The translations under genes and the position numbers were made by a program. From positions 124,001 to 188,000 of the forward strand of contig NZ_AMRX01000001.1 of NCBI RefSeq assembly GCF_000300815.1: a stretch of DNA of 64,000 nt, written 5' to 3'. Positions 9,051-18,198 of this stretch are shown here, in pieces. The notes under the pieces are model-generated. The model was given only the letters and a program-made list of their open reading frames with translations, did not search any database and was not told where the DNA came from. The stretch comes from Gayadomonas joobiniege G7 (GTDB taxonomy: Bacteria > Pseudomonadota > Gammaproteobacteria > Enterobacterales > Alteromonadaceae). Within the stretch, counting starts at the first letter, position 1. Each line of letters begins with the position of its first letter.

Positions 9051-10394
9051 ATGATTGATAAGGTTTTAATCGCCAATCGCGGCGAAATCGCACTGCGGAT
9101 TTTACGGGCCTGTAAAGAACTCGGCATTAAAACAGTGGCTGTGCATTCGGTTGCAGACCGTGAGCTCAAACATGTGTTACTTGCCGATGAAACCATTTGC
9201 ATTGGTAAAGCACCGGCCACAGAGAGTTATTTAAATATCCCGCGAATTATAGCCGCCGCTGAAGTGACCGATTCAGTCGCCATACATCCGGGTTACGGCT
9301 TTTTATCAGAAAACGCTGATTTTGCTGAACAAGTCGAAAAATCAGGTTTCATCTTTATCGGCCCAACAGCAGACTCTATTCGTTTAATGGGTGATAAAGT
9401 TTCTGCGATCAATGCAATGAAAAAAGCTGGCGTACCATGTGTTCCTGGCTCTGATGGTCCACTCGGTGAGGACGATCAAAAGAATCTACAAATTGCTAAA
9501 CGCATTGGCTACCCAGTCATAATTAAAGCCGCTGGTGGTGGTGGTGGCCGTGGTATGCGAGTCGTTCGCAGCGAGAAAGAGTTAATTAAGTCGATTGAAT
9601 TAACTAAACAAGAAGCAGGTGCTGCCTTTAACAATGATGTGGTTTACATGGAAAAATTCCTTGAAAACCCACGTCACGTAGAGGTTCAAGTTCTGTCTGA
9701 CGGGCAAGGTAATGCCATTCACTTGGGTGAACGTGATTGTTCTATGCAACGTCGTCACCAGAAAGTGGTAGAAGAAGCACCAGCGCCTGGAATTACCGAA
9801 GAAATGCGTAAATTCATCGGAGACCGTTGCCGTCGTGCTTGTATAGAAATCGGTTATCGCGGTGCCGGTACTTTTGAATTTTTATTTGAAAACGGCGAGT
9901 TTTATTTTATCGAAATGAATACTCGAATTCAGGTTGAACACCCAGTTACAGAAATGATCACAGGTGTTGATTTGATTAAAGAGCAGTTGAAAATAGCGGC
10001 TGGTCAACCGCTTTCAATTACTCAAGACGAAATTCGTATTCGCGGCCATGCCATTGAATGCCGGATTAATGCAGAGGATCCGTCAACTTTTATGCCATGC
10101 CCAGGTAAAATTAACCGTTTCCACTCGCCAGGTGGTCTAGGTGTTCGTTGGGATTCTCATATTTATGCAGGTTATAGCGTACCGCCGAACTACGATTCTA
10201 TGATAGGCAAGCTTATCACCTACGGTGAAAACCGGGGTATTGCGATCGCTCGGATGCAAAATGCCTTAAGTGAATTAGTGGTTGATGGTATTAAAACAAA
10301 TGTCAGCTTGCATAAAGAGATTATGAAAGACGAAAATTTCCAAAATGGTGGCACTAACATCCACTATCTTGAGAAAAAGCTCGGAATTTCTTAA
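9051..10394 (+). CDS. accC: Biotin carboxylase subunit of acetyl-CoA carboxylase
   Basis: 447 aa, full length. It carboxylates the biotin on AccB using ATP and bicarbonate. Family marks are in order: [18 protein letters not shown] at the N-terminus, [15 protein letters not shown], the ATP-grasp glycine loop [14 protein letters not shown] near residue 160, [19 protein letters not shown], and [14 protein letters not shown] near residue 290. It is in an operon with accB (10-base gap), and the operon ends at a strong terminator 27 bases after the stop codon. Confidence 0.97.
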   Translation: MIDKVLIANRGEIALRILRACKELGIKTVAVHSVADRELKHVLLADETICIGKAPATESYLNIPRIIAAAEVTDSVAIHPGYGFLSENADFAEQVEKSGFIFIGPTADSIRLMGDKVSAINAMKKAGVPCVPGSDGPLGEDDQKNLQIAKRIGYPVIIKAAGGGGGRGMRVVRSEKELIKSIELTKQEAGAAFNNDVVYMEKFLENPRHVEVQVLSDGQGNAIHLGERDCSMQRRHQKVVEEAPAPGITEEMRKFIGDRCRRACIEIGYRGAGTFEFLFENGEFYFIEMNTRIQVEHPVTEMITGVDLIKEQLKIAAGQPLSITQDEIRIRGHAIECRINAEDPSTFMPCPGKINRFHSPGGLGVRWDSHIYAGYSVPPNYDSMIGKLITYGENRGIAIARMQNALSELVVDGIKTNVSLHKEIMKDENFQNGGTNIHYLEKKLGIS

Positions 10395-10420
10395 TACTCT
10401 GGTAAGCTATTGCCTTTGAT

Positions 10421-10448
10421 AAAAGCCGAACTCTCGTTCGGCTTTTTT
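10421..10448 (+). terminator. Rho-independent terminator after accC
   Basis: AAAAGCCGAAC (10421-10431) pairs with GTTCGGCTTTT (10436-10446) around a TCTC loop, ending in a T-run. It separates accBC from prmA, which begins only 25 bases further on. Confidence 0.9.
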
Positions 10449-10472
10449 ATTAGATAGACAACGGAATATAAA

Positions 10473-11351
10473 ATGGCCTGGATTCAAATACGTTACACAA
10501 CAGATAAAAAAAATGCTGAGTTAATTGCCGACAGCATGTTAGAACTAGGCGCTTTTTCAGTGACCTTTTTAGATGCTGAAGACACCCCAATTTACGAACC
10601 TAAACCCGGTGATTTTTTGTTATGGGATAGCACAATAACCATGGGGTTATTCGATGCCGAAACAGATCCTGAACAAATTATTGGTGAGTTGAAAAAGCTA
10701 AACAGCGGCCAACAAGGCAGCTACAAAGTAGAGCAACTAGAAGATAAAGACTGGATCCGTGAATGGATGGATAGTTTTTCGCCGATTCAATTTGCTGATA
10801 AATTATGGGTTTGTCCAAGCTGGTGTGAGATCCCAGACCCCAGTGCCGTAAATATTATTTTAGATCCGGGTTTAGCCTTTGGCACAGGCACACACGCAAC
10901 AACATCTTTATGTTTAAAGTGGCTAGCAGATGAAGTTAAAGGAGGCGAAACTTTAGTTGACTTTGGCTGTGGTTCTGGCATTTTGGCTGTTGCAGGGCTT
11001 AAACTTGGCTGTTCAAAAGCGATTGGTATCGACATAGATCCCCAAGCAATTGATGCCTCTACTGCCAATGCTGAACGCAATGCTGTGCAAAATCAGTTAG
11101 AATTGTTTTTACCCGAACAACAACCCACGTTAGAAGTAGATTTAGTCGTTGCCAATATCCTGGCTGGACCGCTGCGTGAATTAAAAGAGATTATTGCCGG
11201 CTATGTCCGCCCGGGTGGAAAAATCGCGTTGTCAGGTTTATTAGCCAGCCAAGCTGAAGAAATAGCTCAACTATACAGTGAGTGGTTTGAGCTAGATCCA
11301 ATTGCCCAAGAAGGGGATTGGTGCCGCGTATCTGGCACCAAACGAAGTTAA
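10473..11351 (+). CDS. prmA: Ribosomal protein L11 methyltransferase
   Basis: 292 aa, normal length. PrmA trimethylates lysines and the N-terminus of ribosomal protein L11 using S-adenosylmethionine. The N-terminal substrate-binding domain (about 1-110) includes [16 protein letters not shown]. The methyltransferase domain has [14 protein letters not shown], the SAM loop [13 protein letters not shown] near residue 168, [12 protein letters not shown], and [10 protein letters not shown]. The gene directly follows the accC terminator, so it is either reached by read-through or uses a promoter inside the terminator region. It converges on the small gene at 11354. Confidence 0.96.
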   Translation: MAWIQIRYTTDKKNAELIADSMLELGAFSVTFLDAEDTPIYEPKPGDFLLWDSTITMGLFDAETDPEQIIGELKKLNSGQQGSYKVEQLEDKDWIREWMDSFSPIQFADKLWVCPSWCEIPDPSAVNIILDPGLAFGTGTHATTSLCLKWLADEVKGGETLVDFGCGSGILAVAGLKLGCSKAIGIDIDPQAIDASTANAERNAVQNQLELFLPEQQPTLEVDLVVANILAGPLRELKEIIAGYVRPGGKIALSGLLASQAEEIAQLYSEWFELDPIAQEGDWCRVSGTKRS

Positions 11352-11353
11352 TA

Positions 11354-11710
11354 TCAAAGTTCGCCAGCTTGATTGCTTTCGGCTTGAATAACTTCCAAAA
11401 ACTGTGCCTGAGTAGTAAAAATCAGCTCTAACCGGGCAACTATACTACTCAGTTTTTGTTGATCCAAATTTTCTAACTGTGCTTGACGCAGTTGGGTTAC
11501 CTCATAAAAATCTTTCGCCACGTCTTCAACATAAGGCATAAATCTATCTGCTTGCACATTAAAGCCCTCTTTAAAGATACAGCTAAATTGACCATGCCCT
11601 TGCTCTTTTAATGCATCTAAATAAGCATCACAATCTAACGCTCGGCGATGCGCTTGTGCTAAGTTTTCACGAATGGATTCAACTAAATTTTGCAAATTAT
11701 TGCCCCTCAT
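11354..11710 (-). CDS. Small alpha-helical protein, possibly PriC-like
   Basis: Up to 118 aa, with no signal peptide or membrane segment; it looks wholly helical. The C-terminal half (SSIVARLELIFTTQAQF) and FMPYVEDVAKDFYEVTQ weakly recall the primosomal replication protein PriC family, but the protein is shorter than E. coli PriC and the likeness is not decisive. The start is uncertain. The ATG at 11710 lacks a ribosome binding site, whereas a TTG at 11695 sits seven bases after AGGGG (11707-11703) and would give a 113-aa protein starting MQNLVESIREN. It converges with prmA, with two bases between stop codons. Confidence 0.55.
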   Translation of the reverse strand: MRGNNLQNLVESIRENLAQAHRRALDCDAYLDALKEQGHGQFSCIFKEGFNVQADRFMPYVEDVAKDFYEVTQLRQAQLENLDQQKLSSIVARLELIFTTQAQFLEVIQAESNQAGEL

Positions 11711-11806
11711 AAGTTTATTTTTTTTCAGCCAAATTAATATTAAAGTTTAGCCTTTGTCTGCCGATAAAGAATAGCCAACATTATACCACTTAAACCAGGA
11801 GTCAGT

Positions 11807-11998
11807 ATGGATATAAACCCGGCGAATACCAGTATGACAGGTGTGCAGACACCAGCCAGTGCCGAACTACGCGGTGCTCAACTGGCTAAAGACCAACAAC
11901 AAGCCGAAGGCCAAGCAAGTTTAAAGCTGCTTGAATCAGCCGCGCCGGCACCGTCGGCCGACCCAGCTATTGGCCAAAACATAAATATTAAAGTTTAG
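11807..11998 (+). CDS. YjfB-like putative motility small protein
   Basis: 63 aa, with a good ribosome binding site (CCAGGAG about eight bases before the ATG). It begins MDINPA, has a central Gln/Ala-rich helical part ending GQASLKLLESA, then an Ala/Pro stretch, and ends DPAIGQNINIKV. This matches the pattern of the YjfB family of Bacillus and relatives (Met-Asp-Ile start, D-P-x-x-G-x-N-I-x-I-x-V end), annotated as a putative motility protein without firm function. It stands alone, and its last four bases overlap the end of the convergent epmB. Confidence 0.6.
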   Translation: MDINPANTSMTGVQTPASAELRGAQLAKDQQQAEGQASLKLLESAAPAPSADPAIGQNINIKV

Positions 11999-12999
11999 CT
12001 TGCCTGAGTTTTAAACATTATGGGGCTTTTACTAGCAAGCCCCGCTACTTCTCGTGCAATTTTTGGCACTAAAAAGCCAGGTAATGCTTTAAGCATACCC
12101 GCTTGTAACTGTCCGACTTTATCCTCGTCACAATCAAAATGCGCTGCGCCTTCAACTTTATCCAACAAAAACAAATAATACGGCAATATACCAGCGGCAA
12201 ACAAAGCCTCACTAAGCGCGACCTGAGCGGTTACCGTATCATTGACTTTATTTAATAAGGTCGCTTGGTTTAATAGAGTAACATTTGGCTGCCTCAGAGC
12301 GGCGAAGGCGTCTTTAACCCATGTATTAATCTCATTGGCGTGGTTAATATGCAGCACCATCACAACTTTTTGCGAATGGTTTGCCAGCAAGCGGCTTAAC
12401 TGTGGCGTGATACGTTGCGGGATCACCACCGGCAATCGTGTATGAATACGAATACGGGTGAGTTGCTTTAGTTGTGCAAGCTCAGCAAACAACCAACTAA
12501 GGTGCTGATCATTTGCCATTAACGGATCTCCACCACTTAAAACAACTTCGTTTATATCTGGATGAGCCAAAACATAATCTTTAATCGCCTGCATATCGCT
12601 GCGCTTAAAAACGTTATCTTGATACGGGAAATGGCGCCTGAAACAATAGCGGCAATTGATTGCACAGCCCCCCCGAACCATTAGCAGCACTCGGCTTTGA
12701 TACTTATGCAATAAACCAGGCAATACACTTTGATGCTCAGCTAACGGATCTTTTTGATAGCCTTCAACCTTTAAAAACTCGTCCGCTTGTGTCATTACCT
12801 GCAACAATAAAGGATCATTGGGATCACCGGCTTTCATCCGAGCCACAAAAGGTCTAGGTACTTGCATCGCAAACAGTTTCCGAGCCGAAAAACTGGTTTG
12901 CCAGTGGGATTCATCTAAATTAAGCAGTTTGACCAAATGTTGTGGGTCTTTAATGGCAGATGCCAGCTCTTTTTGCCAATTTGTTTCGTAATTAAACAT
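11995..12999 (-). CDS. epmB: EF-P beta-lysylation protein EpmB (lysine 2,3-aminomutase-like radical SAM enzyme)
   Basis: 334 aa. EpmB turns (S)-alpha-lysine into (R)-beta-lysine, which EpmA then attaches to elongation factor P. The radical-SAM cluster motif is CAINCRYCFRRHFPY near residue 112, followed by VVLSGGDPLM, the glycine-rich SAM site, and RIHTRLPVVIP. A PLP lysine is expected near the C-terminus, where VPKIAREVAG matches the family. It is divergent from efp-epmA with about 140 bases between, so the full modification pathway is clustered here; a separate EpmC hydroxylase is not seen in this window. Confidence 0.95.
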   Translation of the reverse strand: MFNYETNWQKELASAIKDPQHLVKLLNLDESHWQTSFSARKLFAMQVPRPFVARMKAGDPNDPLLLQVMTQADEFLKVEGYQKDPLAEHQSVLPGLLHKYQSRVLLMVRGGCAINCRYCFRRHFPYQDNVFKRSDMQAIKDYVLAHPDINEVVLSGGDPLMANDQHLSWLFAELAQLKQLTRIRIHTRLPVVIPQRITPQLSRLLANHSQKVVMVLHINHANEINTWVKDAFAALRQPNVTLLNQATLLNKVNDTVTAQVALSEALFAAGILPYYLFLLDKVEGAAHFDCDEDKVGQLQAGMLKALPGFLVPKIAREVAGLASKSPIMFKTQAS

Positions 13000-13140
13000 A
13001 CAGCTTTGATTTTTTATAAAAACCCATATTCTACCTGTTTGTTTTGCCGAACTCTAAATAAACTGACGACTAGACTGCCAAAGCGCACTAAAATCAGTTA
13101 AAATTCGGTGATTTGTAATTTAAACCTAATTGAGGAAAGC

Positions 13141-13707
13141 ATGGCAACTGTAAGCACCAATGAATTTCGTGGCGGCCTAAAAATCATGTTAGATGGCGAA
13201 CCTTGTGCCATTATTGAAAATGAATTTGTAAAACCGGGTAAAGGACAGGCCTTTAACCGTGTTAAAATTCGTAAATTGATCTCAGGTAAAGTTTTAGAAA
13301 AAACCTTTAAATCAGGCGAAAGTGTTGAAAAAGCCGAAATAATGGACCATGAATTGGCCTATTTATATAACGACGGTGAGTTCTGGCACTTTATGAATAA
13401 TGAAACTTTTGAGCAAATTGCTGCAGATGCTAAAGCGGTTGGTGATAATGAAAAATGGCTGGTTGAACAAGACACTTGCATTATCACGCTGTGGGACGGT
13501 AATCCGATTGCCGTTACGCCACCTAACTTTGTTGAATTAGAAGTTACAGAGACAGATCCAGGATTAAAAGGCGATACAGCCGGAACAGGCGGTAAACCTG
13601 CGACATTGAGCACAGGCGCTGTTGTTCGCGTTCCTTTGTTTGTACAAATTGGCGAAGTTATCAAAGTAGATACTCGCTCTGGTGAATATGTCTCTCGGGT
13701 AAAATAA
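13141..13707 (+). CDS. efp: Translation elongation factor P
   Basis: 188 aa. EF-P binds between the P and E sites of the ribosome and relieves stalling at polyproline. The start at 13141 ([12 protein letters not shown]) is chosen because GAGG at 13132-13135 precedes it and E. coli EF-P starts at this point; an upstream frame from 13108 has no such support. The modified lysine is Lys34 in [13 protein letters not shown], exactly as in E. coli. The EF-P signature is near [13 protein letters not shown] in the third domain. The stop codon is followed at once by the epmA ATG, so substrate and modifying enzyme are co-expressed. Confidence 0.98.
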   Translation: MATVSTNEFRGGLKIMLDGEPCAIIENEFVKPGKGQAFNRVKIRKLISGKVLEKTFKSGESVEKAEIMDHELAYLYNDGEFWHFMNNETFEQIAADAKAVGDNEKWLVEQDTCIITLWDGNPIAVTPPNFVELEVTETDPGLKGDTAGTGGKPATLSTGAVVRVPLFVQIGEVIKVDTRSGEYVSRVK

Positions 13708-14676
13708 ATGAATCAATGGCAACCGTCGGCCAGTATAGAGTTTTTGCGTCAGCGGGCGGCTGTCATACGCCAGATTAGAGAGTTTTTTTGGCAAAGAGAC
13801 GTGCTCGAGGTCGAAACCCCAAGTTTAGCTAGATTTGGGGTGAGCGATGTACATTTAGAAAATTTAAACACCCAATATAAAGGCCCTGGCCACCCAGATG
13901 GTTTGCGATTACATCTGCAAACATCCCCTGAATATGCCATGAAACGGTTATTGGCTGCTGGCAGCGGTAGTATTTTTCAAATTTGCAAAGCGTTTCGAGA
14001 TGACGAATCGGGCCGTTATCATAATTTAGAGTTTAGCCTGTTAGAATGGTACCGACCTGGATTTACAGCCCATCAACTCATGGCAGAAACCAGCGCTCTT
14101 GTTAGTCAGGTCTTACAAGTACCCACCGCTGATATTATAACTTACCAACAAGCGTTTTTAGCTCAGTTGGATATAGACCCGTTAACGGCCAATGTGGCTG
14201 AACTGAAAGCACTATTATGTCAGCATAAATTAGCAGATTTGGCCGCTTTAACCGAGGATAAACACACCTTGCTGCAATGGATCTTCAGTCAACTGATAGA
14301 GCCAGTGATAGCTCAGAATCAACCTTGTTTTATTTATCAGTTTCCGGCCGAACAAGCTAGCCTAGCCAAACTATCGCCTCAAGATCCTCGTGTTGCTGAA
14401 CGTTTTGAGCTTTACTATCAAGGCATAGAGCTGGCAAACGGTTTTGATGAGCTAACCTGTGCAAAACAGCAGCAAGCCAGATTTGAAGCTGATAATGGGC
14501 GGCGTCGACAACTAAATAAAGCCGAAAAACCAATCGACAGCTATTTGCTGCAAGCACTTGCAGCAGGCTTACCGCAATGCTCTGGCATCGCATTAGGGTT
14601 AGACCGTTTAATTATGCTGGCCACTGGTGCTGAACATATCAACCAAGTATTAGCGTTTCCACTTGATCGCTGTTAG
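13708..14676 (+). CDS. epmA: EF-P beta-lysine ligase EpmA (PoxA/GenX/YjeA)
   Basis: 322 aa. EpmA is a stand-alone class II aminoacyl-tRNA synthetase core, related to LysRS without the anticodon-binding domain, that loads beta-lysine onto Lys34 of EF-P. Class II motif 1 lies near VLEVETPSLARFGVSD, motif 2 is FRDDESGRYHNLEFSLLEW (about residues 96-114), and motif 3 is GIALGLDRLIMLATG close to the C-terminus. The length equals that of E. coli EpmA. It abuts efp (TAA then ATG), giving an efp-epmA operon. Confidence 0.96.
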   Translation: MNQWQPSASIEFLRQRAAVIRQIREFFWQRDVLEVETPSLARFGVSDVHLENLNTQYKGPGHPDGLRLHLQTSPEYAMKRLLAAGSGSIFQICKAFRDDESGRYHNLEFSLLEWYRPGFTAHQLMAETSALVSQVLQVPTADIITYQQAFLAQLDIDPLTANVAELKALLCQHKLADLAALTEDKHTLLQWIFSQLIEPVIAQNQPCFIYQFPAEQASLAKLSPQDPRVAERFELYYQGIELANGFDELTCAKQQQARFEADNGRRRQLNKAEKPIDSYLLQALAAGLPQCSGIALGLDRLIMLATGAEHINQVLAFPLDRC

Positions 14677-14766
14677 CACCCCTTAGCTAAACAATGCAGT
14701 CTACTGGCTTTATCAGCCCTTTATTTGTATGCTAGTTTTACAGCCGCATTCAGACAAGATAGGTTT

Positions 14767-15288
14767 ATGAAAACATCATTTAAAACAGTTAGTTTTGCCA
14801 GCTTAGCTATTATTGCCCTCGTTTCAGGTATTTATGCCGCCACCCACATATTTTTACCACCAACGCATGATCACTGGCAAAAAAAGTTTCCAGCTAACAT
14901 GCAAATACAAAGTTTAGCTGAATTTGACAGTCAATTTTTAGTGATCGATTTTTGGGCAAGCTGGTGTGTACCATGCGCTGACTCATTGCCGCATTATAAA
15001 AGTTTATTTGCACCCTTTACGGCAGAGAAGTTACAGTGGGTTGCGGTAAATCAAGATCTCGATAAAAAAAATGCAGATGCGTTTTTAAAGCGCAATCAGT
15101 TGCAGGATATTCCGGTATTTTACGACAGCAATGCTAGCTTACAACAAGCATTTAAGGTACGGGGTTTACCCACATTAATCGTATTCGATCAAAACCGGAA
15201 AGAGATCACTCGAGTGTCAGGATATGATAAAAGTAAACAGCAAGCGGTTGAGGCATTAATTATGGCTGCCCTTGCAGAGCAACCATAA
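14767..15288 (+). CDS. Membrane-anchored thioredoxin-like protein (TlpA/ResA type)
   Basis: 173 aa from the ATG at 14767; a frame extending to 14725 exists, but the 14767 start places a clean hydrophobic anchor (about residues 7-27) at the N-terminus. The thioredoxin fold follows, with active site FWASWCVPC near residue 65 and the cis-proline region VRGLPTLIVFD. It should face the periplasm and act as a thiol-disulfide reductant or oxidant, perhaps in cytochrome c or metal-centre maturation. It sits between epmA and the convergent erpA, with nine bases to the erpA stop. The partner is not known from context. Confidence 0.8.
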   Translation: MKTSFKTVSFASLAIIALVSGIYAATHIFLPPTHDHWQKKFPANMQIQSLAEFDSQFLVIDFWASWCVPCADSLPHYKSLFAPFTAEKLQWVAVNQDLDKKNADAFLKRNQLQDIPVFYDSNASLQQAFKVRGLPTLIVFDQNRKEITRVSGYDKSKQQAVEALIMAALAEQP

Positions 15289-15296
15289 CCCGCTTA

Positions 15297-15632
15297 TTAA
15301 ACTGAAAAACTAGCACCACAGCCACAAGTTGTCGTAGCATTGGGATTTTTGACAAAAAAGCGTGAACCTTCTAAACCAGACATATAATCAACTTCACCAC
15401 CCATTAAATATTGCAGGCTCATAGGATCAACCACTAGGTTAACACCCTCTTTTTCAATCAATATGTCACCGTCATTGACCTTTTCGTCAAACATAAAACC
15501 ATATTGAAATCCTGAGCATCCGCCCCCCGTGATATAGACACGAAATTTCAGGTTGGGATTTTCCTCTTCTTCGATCAATACTTTCACTTGCTGCGCCGCC
15601 GCATCAGTGAAATTTAAAGGAATATCATTCAT
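15297..15632 (-). CDS. erpA: Iron-sulfur cluster insertion protein ErpA
   Basis: 111 aa. ErpA is an A-type carrier that passes Fe-S clusters to target enzymes such as IspG. The three cluster cysteines are present: one in [14 protein letters not shown] and two in TTCGCGASF at the C-terminus. [17 protein letters not shown] and [13 protein letters not shown] closely match E. coli ErpA. The ATG at 15632 is preceded by TGAGG with eight-base spacing; the longer frame would start at an in-frame TTG two codons upstream and is less likely. Confidence 0.96.
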   Translation of the reverse strand: MNDIPLNFTDAAAQQVKVLIEEEENPNLKFRVYITGGGCSGFQYGFMFDEKVNDGDILIEKEGVNLVVDPMSLQYLMGGEVDYMSGLEGSRFFVKNPNATTTCGCGASFSV

Positions 15633-15696
15633 GCACAAAACCTCATTAATAAATTCATAGGTTATTATCTAATACCTGAGTAAAACGTTCAACTAT

Positions 15697-16398
15697 TTAA
15701 TCTGAACGAGCTGGGATCAAGGTGCCCTCGCGCCAATCTAGAACCTTTGTTAACTCGAATTTTTTACCTTTTTTGACTGTAACTTGCAAAAACAATTGTT
15801 TTGGCTGCTCGGTTTCAGGCAATTGAAAACGCTGCTCCATAATTTGAAAATACTTAAAATTAAATGTGCCCTCTTGCTCTGGCAATATATTGATACTCTG
15901 TTCGCCATACTTGAGCTGCATCTTTACATGACCAGCTACATACCCTTGCTCGGTTGGATTTTTCACCAGTGCCAAACGCACCAGATATTCGTTGTTGTCA
16001 ACGGCTTGTACAACCAAAGATTCAACCCTCAATCGATCATCGGTTAATTCGGGCGCCATGACTCTTTCATAAAAAGTCAGCTGAGCTTGCAAGTTCTGTT
16101 TATCTTCATTTAACGCTTGCAATTGCTGCTGTATCTTTTGCACTCCCATTTGGTTAATCTCATTTTCAACGTTGACAAAATTTAACTTTTGCTCAACTTG
16201 TATCAAAGCCTGCTGCTTTTCTTGTAAACGAGTCTCTAGCTGAGCAATTTTATTCTCATTTTGAGTCAGTCGTATCTGATTAACCTGCATACCCGCTAAA
16301 AAACACAAAATCGCAATGCCTACGCCGATTAAAGAACTGTAAAATCTCACGTTTGCGTTGCGAATTATCTTTATTTTTTGCTTATTAGCTTTAACCAA
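15697..16398 (-). CDS. Membrane-anchored coiled-coil protein (DUF6776-like)
   Basis: 233 aa. One membrane helix (about residues 20-40) is followed by a heptad-rich coiled coil (about 45-115) and a C-terminal beta-rich domain containing LRVESLVVQAVDNN and FKYFQIMEQRF. This layout fits the uncharacterised gammaproteobacterial proteins I know as DUF6776, often near erpA. The start is a TTG at 16398 with AAAGGA six bases upstream; the nearby ATG is out of frame and stops at once. It is in the same direction as erpA (64-base gap) and divergent from the ClC gene. No function is known. Confidence 0.65.
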   Translation of the reverse strand: MVKANKQKIKIIRNANVRFYSSLIGVGIAILCFLAGMQVNQIRLTQNENKIAQLETRLQEKQQALIQVEQKLNFVNVENEINQMGVQKIQQQLQALNEDKQNLQAQLTFYERVMAPELTDDRLRVESLVVQAVDNNEYLVRLALVKNPTEQGYVAGHVKMQLKYGEQSINILPEQEGTFNFKYFQIMEQRFQLPETEQPKQLFLQVTVKKGKKFELTKVLDWREGTLIPARSD

Positions 16399-18198
16399 AC
16401 CTCATCCTTTTTAAAAAATTTAGCAAAATCAGTGACAAATCCAGTTAGCTTGATTAATCTGTTAATTAACTATTCGCCAACAAAATATGCAAACGTGCTG
16501 CAAAATCAACTCCAGCTACTTAGACGCCAATTAGCTTATCCCAAAATCTCAATTCAATTGAGTATTCTAGGTTTATTAGCTGGGATCTGTGCATCTGCTT
16601 TTATTCTCGCATTTCGCTGGGTACTTGAAAACGTGCAATTGTTATATTTGGATAACCCAGATGACTTTACCTCACTGAATACGTTTTTCCACTTAATTCT
16701 GCCGTTTATTGGCATCGCACTCATCGCACTATTAGGCTGGTTTACTGATTTTAAATATTTTCGATTGGGTATCCCCTTTGTTATTTATCGATTGAAAGCC
16801 TTTTATGGCATGATGCCAATGCGCAATACGATTAATCAGTTTTTTGGCGGTATTATCGCTATGTCGAGTGGTTTTTCGGTTGGCCGTGAGGGCCCAGCTG
16901 TACATCTCGGGGCTGGTGCGGCCAGTTACCTAGCGGCCGGTCTTAAACTCCCCTACAACTCAGTTCGTACTTTATCCGCTTGCGGCATGGCCGCCGCGAT
17001 TTCAGCTTCGTTTAATACGCCTTTGGCAGCTGTAATTTTTGTAATGGAAGTCGTTCTGCGTGAGTATAAAATTCATATTTTCGTACCCGTGATGCTGGCT
17101 TCTGTAGCCGGCGCAACGGCTAATCGTTTTGTATTTGGTCATGAACATGACCTAAGTACCTTGGATATTAACCTACTGGGTATTCAACATTACCCTTATT
17201 TGGTTTTTATGGGCGTCATAGTCGGTTGTTTTGCTTTTGCTTTTAACCGCCAGTTAATAGAAATTATCCGCTCGTTCAAATACGTAAATATGATCCCACG
17301 CCTTGCTTTAGCTGCCACAGTCACAGCAATCATAGGCGCGATTGTTCCCGAAGCTTTAGGCATAGGGTTAGGCGCGATCTCCATTGCCCAACAAGAAACC
17401 GGAAATGCCCAATTATTGATGACGGTTTTTATCAGCAAAGCCGCACTGACTTTTTTTGCAATTGGGTTAGGGATACCAGGTGGCATCATTGGCCCAATTT
17501 TAGGCTTAGGCATGATGCTGGGCACTTTACTTGCCCTAATGGCATCAATTTTTATTGGTGACGTGCACGACTATGCCGATATTTACGGTGTTTTAGGGTT
17601 AGCAGCACTCATGGCGGCTTGTTTGAATGCGCCACTCGCCGCCTTAGTCACTGCGTTAGAAATGACCTATAACCCAGATATAGTAGTCCCAGCTATGTTA
17701 GTGATCGTCTGTGCTCATGTGGTTTCCAGCCAAATTTTCCGTAATCGTTCGCTATTTTTGTTACAGCTCGAAACACAAAAACTAGATTACCAATCCCCAC
17801 CAACCTATGATATTTTACAAAAAACCGGTGTTCTGGCGGCCATGACACGCAACTTTATTCTAATTAAACGCAAAGACGACGAGGCGTTAAAACGGGCGCT
17901 CGACCGGGCTGGTAAACGCCCTGTGATTTTAAAAGAAGATCACCCAGATGGAACCAGCTTTAAACTGGTCAATTACAATGTTTCTTTAGATCCCTTGCAA
18001 AATTCACCTTTTAGTTTTGAAGACCTGCAAGGGGTAGAGTCTAGATATACCCTAGCTGAGCCTTATGAAATATTGCAAGATCGCCGTTCTGGCTCAGTTT
18101 ATATATTTGCAGATCAGCTTGACCAGATTATCGGTGTGATCAGCTGGGAGCAGCTTAGACTCAGGTTAACTAAAGGTTCGTATCAGGTGTTTGAATGA
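16378..18198 (+). CDS. ClC-type chloride channel/transporter with channel-like residues
   Basis: Up to 606 aa. The ClC core runs from about residue 55 to 465 with roughly ten hydrophobic helices. LGIPFVIYRLK stands at the GSGIP position, GREGPAVHLGAG carries the gating glutamate, and LGIPGGIIGPILGLG stands at GGIFAP. Relative to E. coli ClcA, the intracellular proton glutamate (E203) is Val (FVMEVV against FIIEEM), and the central tyrosine (Y445) appears to be Phe (SLF against PLY). About 140 residues after the membrane part look like a degenerate CBS-type tail. The start is uncertain: the TTG at 16378 overlaps the divergent gene, and GTG codons at 16432 or 16495 are possible. It overlaps hemJ by four bases. 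Confidence 0.85.
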   Translation: MLISFNQTSSFLKNLAKSVTNPVSLINLLINYSPTKYANVLQNQLQLLRRQLAYPKISIQLSILGLLAGICASAFILAFRWVLENVQLLYLDNPDDFTSLNTFFHLILPFIGIALIALLGWFTDFKYFRLGIPFVIYRLKAFYGMMPMRNTINQFFGGIIAMSSGFSVGREGPAVHLGAGAASYLAAGLKLPYNSVRTLSACGMAAAISASFNTPLAAVIFVMEVVLREYKIHIFVPVMLASVAGATANRFVFGHEHDLSTLDINLLGIQHYPYLVFMGVIVGCFAFAFNRQLIEIIRSFKYVNMIPRLALAATVTAIIGAIVPEALGIGLGAISIAQQETGNAQLLMTVFISKAALTFFAIGLGIPGGIIGPILGLGMMLGTLLALMASIFIGDVHDYADIYGVLGLAALMAACLNAPLAALVTALEMTYNPDIVVPAMLVIVCAHVVSSQIFRNRSLFLLQLETQKLDYQSPPTYDILQKTGVLAAMTRNFILIKRKDDEALKRALDRAGKRPVILKEDHPDGTSFKLVNYNVSLDPLQNSPFSFEDLQGVESRYTLAEPYEILQDRRSGSVYIFADQLDQIIGVISWEQLRLRLTKGSYQVFE

